This document shows, piece after piece, positions 42,210 through 43,622 of a stretch of 43,622 nt of DNA (the first letter of the stretch is position 1; the number at the start of each line of letters is the position of its first letter). The notes below the pieces were generated by a model. It saw only the letters and a program-made list of their open reading frames with translations, did no database searches and had not been told where the DNA came from. The DNA is from Bacillota bacterium (lineage in GTDB: Bacteria; Bacillota; Limnochordia; Darwinibacteriales; Darwinibacteriaceae), in the NCBI GenBank assembly GCA_012521335.1, contig JAAYMM010000072.1, positions 1 through 43,622 on the forward strand, given 5' to 3'. The translations under genes and the position numbers were made by a program.

Positions 42210-43622
42210 ATGGCGGGAAAATATGTGCTGGCCATTGACCAGGGGACCACGGGAACCACGGTGATCTTGTTCAACCGCAGCTCGGAAATGGTGGGCAAAG
42301 TGTACGAGGAGTTCACCCAGCACTATCCCCGGCCCGGTTGGGTTGAGCACGATGCCCAGGAGATCTGGGAAGGCACTAAGAACTTGTTGGAGCGCGTTTT
42401 TGAGGAGACGGGCGTTCAGCCCTCCCAGGTGGCGGCCATCGGTGTCACCAACCAGCGGGAAACGGTTGTACTCTGGGACCGGCGCACAGGTGAGCCGGTG
42501 ACCAGAGCCATCGTCTGGCAGTGCCGGCGCACTGCCGGTATCTGCGATGAGCTGCGCAGCCGGGGGTTGGAACCCACCTTCCAAGAAAAAACAGGACTGG
42601 TCCTGGACGCTTATTTTTCCGGGACTAAGTTGAAATGGATTTTTGACCATTATCCTGAACTGAAGCAGCGGGCGCGCCAGGGCGGCCTGGCCTTTGGCAC
42701 CATTGATTCGTGGCTGATCTATAAACTGACGGGAGGCCAGGTGCACTGCACCGATTACACCAACGCCGCGCGCACCCTGTTGTTCAACCTGCGCGAACTG
42801 AAGTGGGATCCGGAACTGCTGGAAATCCTGGATATTCCCGAGGCAGTGCTGCCTGAAGTGCGTTCCAGCAGTGAGGTCTATGGCCACACGGCGGACTTGG
42901 GAGTCCTGCCCGCGGGTATTCCCATCGCCGGCGCGGCTGGCGATCAGCAGGCCGCCCTCTTCGGACAGGCCTGTTTTGAGCCGGGCACAGTCAAAGCCAC
43001 CTTTGGCACCGGGGCCTTCATCTTGATGAACACAGGGCCCGAGCTGATTGCCTCCAAGAACGGGCTGCTCACCACCATCGCCTGGGGCCTGAACGGCCGA
43101 GTGGAGTATGCCCTGGAGGGCAGTGTATTCGTCGCCGGCGCAGCGGTGCAGTGGCTGCGCGACGGACTGGGGATTATCAAGAGCGCCGCGGAGACGGAAG
43201 CTTTGGCCCTTTCCGTGCCGGATACCAACGGCCTGTATTTTGTCCCGAGTTTCGTGGGCCTGGGCGCTCCCCATTGGAATCCTTATGTGCGGGGGATGAT
43301 TATGGGCATCACCAGAGGCGCAGGCAAAGCGCACCTGGTGCGGGCGGCCCTGGAGTCCATAGTCTATCAGACCAAAGAGGTTGTGGATGCTATGGTTGAA
43401 GATGCTGCCATCCCCCTCACCCAACTGAAGGTGGATGGAGGAGCTTCGGTCAACAACTTCATCTGTCAGTTTCTGGCCGATGTGGCCCAAACCCAGGTGC
43501 AGCGGCCGCAGGTGTTCGAAACCACAGCGTTGGGCGCAGCTTATCTGGCAGGTCTTGCTGTGGGCTTTTGGGAGGACCAGGACGAAATCCGCAGGCTGTG
43601 GCGGGTAGACCGCAAATACGAG
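42210..43622 (+). CDS. glpK: Glycerol kinase, cut by window end
   Basis: Cytoplasmic kinase making sn-glycerol 3-phosphate from glycerol. 471 codons are present of about 500, open to the last base. FGGY-family marks are AIDQGTTGTTVILFN (phosphate loop), HYPRPGWVEHDAQEIW, VTNQRETVVLWDRRTGEP, FSGTKLKWIFDHYPE, GTIDSWLIYKLTGG and TDYTNAARTLLFNL. Later come GAAGDQQAALFGQACFEPGTVKATFGTGAF, PSFVGLGAPHWNPYVRGMIMG, and LKVDGGASVNNFICQFLAD. The R-x-TR-like and WNRRT-type positions match glycerol rather than xylulose kinases. The ATG follows AGGAGGA. It is the last visible gene of the run from 30309, but two hairpins before it suggest separate control. Glycerol uptake or GlpD/GlpA genes may lie beyond the window. 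Confidence 0.95.
   Translation, partial: MAGKYVLAIDQGTTGTTVILFNRSSEMVGKVYEEFTQHYPRPGWVEHDAQEIWEGTKNLLERVFEETGVQPSQVAAIGVTNQRETVVLWDRRTGEPVTRAIVWQCRRTAGICDELRSRGLEPTFQEKTGLVLDAYFSGTKLKWIFDHYPELKQRARQGGLAFGTIDSWLIYKLTGGQVHCTDYTNAARTLLFNLRELKWDPELLEILDIPEAVLPEVRSSSEVYGHTADLGVLPAGIPIAGAAGDQQAALFGQACFEPGTVKATFGTGAFILMNTGPELIASKNGLLTTIAWGLNGRVEYALEGSVFVAGAAVQWLRDGLGIIKSAAETEALALSVPDTNGLYFVPSFVGLGAPHWNPYVRGMIMGITRGAGKAHLVRAALESIVYQTKEVVDAMVEDAAIPLTQLKVDGGASVNNFICQFLADVAQTQVQRPQVFETTALGAAYLAGLAVGFWEDQDEIRRLWRVDRKYE

Noticed and set aside
42129-43490. 453-residue minus-strand open frame
   Set aside because: Antisense to glycerol kinase, whose motifs are continuous through the whole interval.

Overview
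The window is GC-rich, densely packed bacterial chromosome with short intergenic gaps and strong AGGAGG-type ribosome binding sites. It contains no rRNA, tRNA, CRISPR array, insertion sequence or phage gene that I can recognise. The gene content points to an anaerobic member of the Firmicutes: AddAB-type helicase-nuclease, a YmfF/YmfH M16 pair, SelO, Tex, and a giant 2-hydroxyacyl-CoA dehydratase activase. A tripartite efflux operon with two TolC-family proteins, one with apparent outer-membrane beta strands, together with a PotD that lacks a lipobox, suggests a cell with an outer membrane. A diderm Firmicute lineage such as Limnochordia would fit, but this placement is inference.

Layout. 1-1730: the end of a dihydrolipoamide dehydrogenase gene converges on a lipoate-protein ligase gene, with a shared bidirectional terminator. 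1778-2843: an acetyltransferase remnant and an autoregulated MerR/TipA-type regulator with a textbook 19-bp-spacer operator-promoter. 2865-8255: a 1406-residue activase fusion and an aldo-keto reductase. 8419-15423: a six-gene MacAB-TolC-like operon (adaptor, ATPase, two TolC-family proteins, two FtsX-type permeases). 15442-19339: potABCD behind a near-consensus promoter. 19372-21528 (minus): tex, whose Shine-Dalgarno sequence can be buried in a hairpin. 21612-24239: yigZ, a flavin reductase, a TPM protein and lemA. 24238-25005 (minus): an unusual RING-like/transmembrane/solute-binding chimera. 25109-26911: rnhA and an unrecognised 446-residue protein. 26908-29181 (minus): queG, a small NifU-domain gene, and an internally deleted SelO. 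29279-30249: ribokinase. 30309-43622: one long plus-strand run of Ski2-like helicase, HAD phosphatase, addB, addA, ymfF, ymfH, 5-formyl-THF cyclo-ligase and glpK, the last cut by the window edge.

The most interesting points are: (1) both ASKHA halves of the activase carry the Fe-S cysteine pair with the same 39-residue spacing, so one chain could be a pseudo-dimer; (2) a barrel-less TolC-like protein is encoded beside a barrel-containing one; (3) AddA as well as AddB carries a complete four-cysteine iron-sulfur nuclease signature; (4) a RING-like zinc domain is joined across the membrane to a one-lobe solute-binding domain; (5) the SelO gene has lost about 190 residues, including the nucleotide-binding region, but stays in frame; (6) a plus-strand terminator is embedded in the coding sequence of the convergent queG. 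All assignments rest on reading motifs by eye; no database search was possible.
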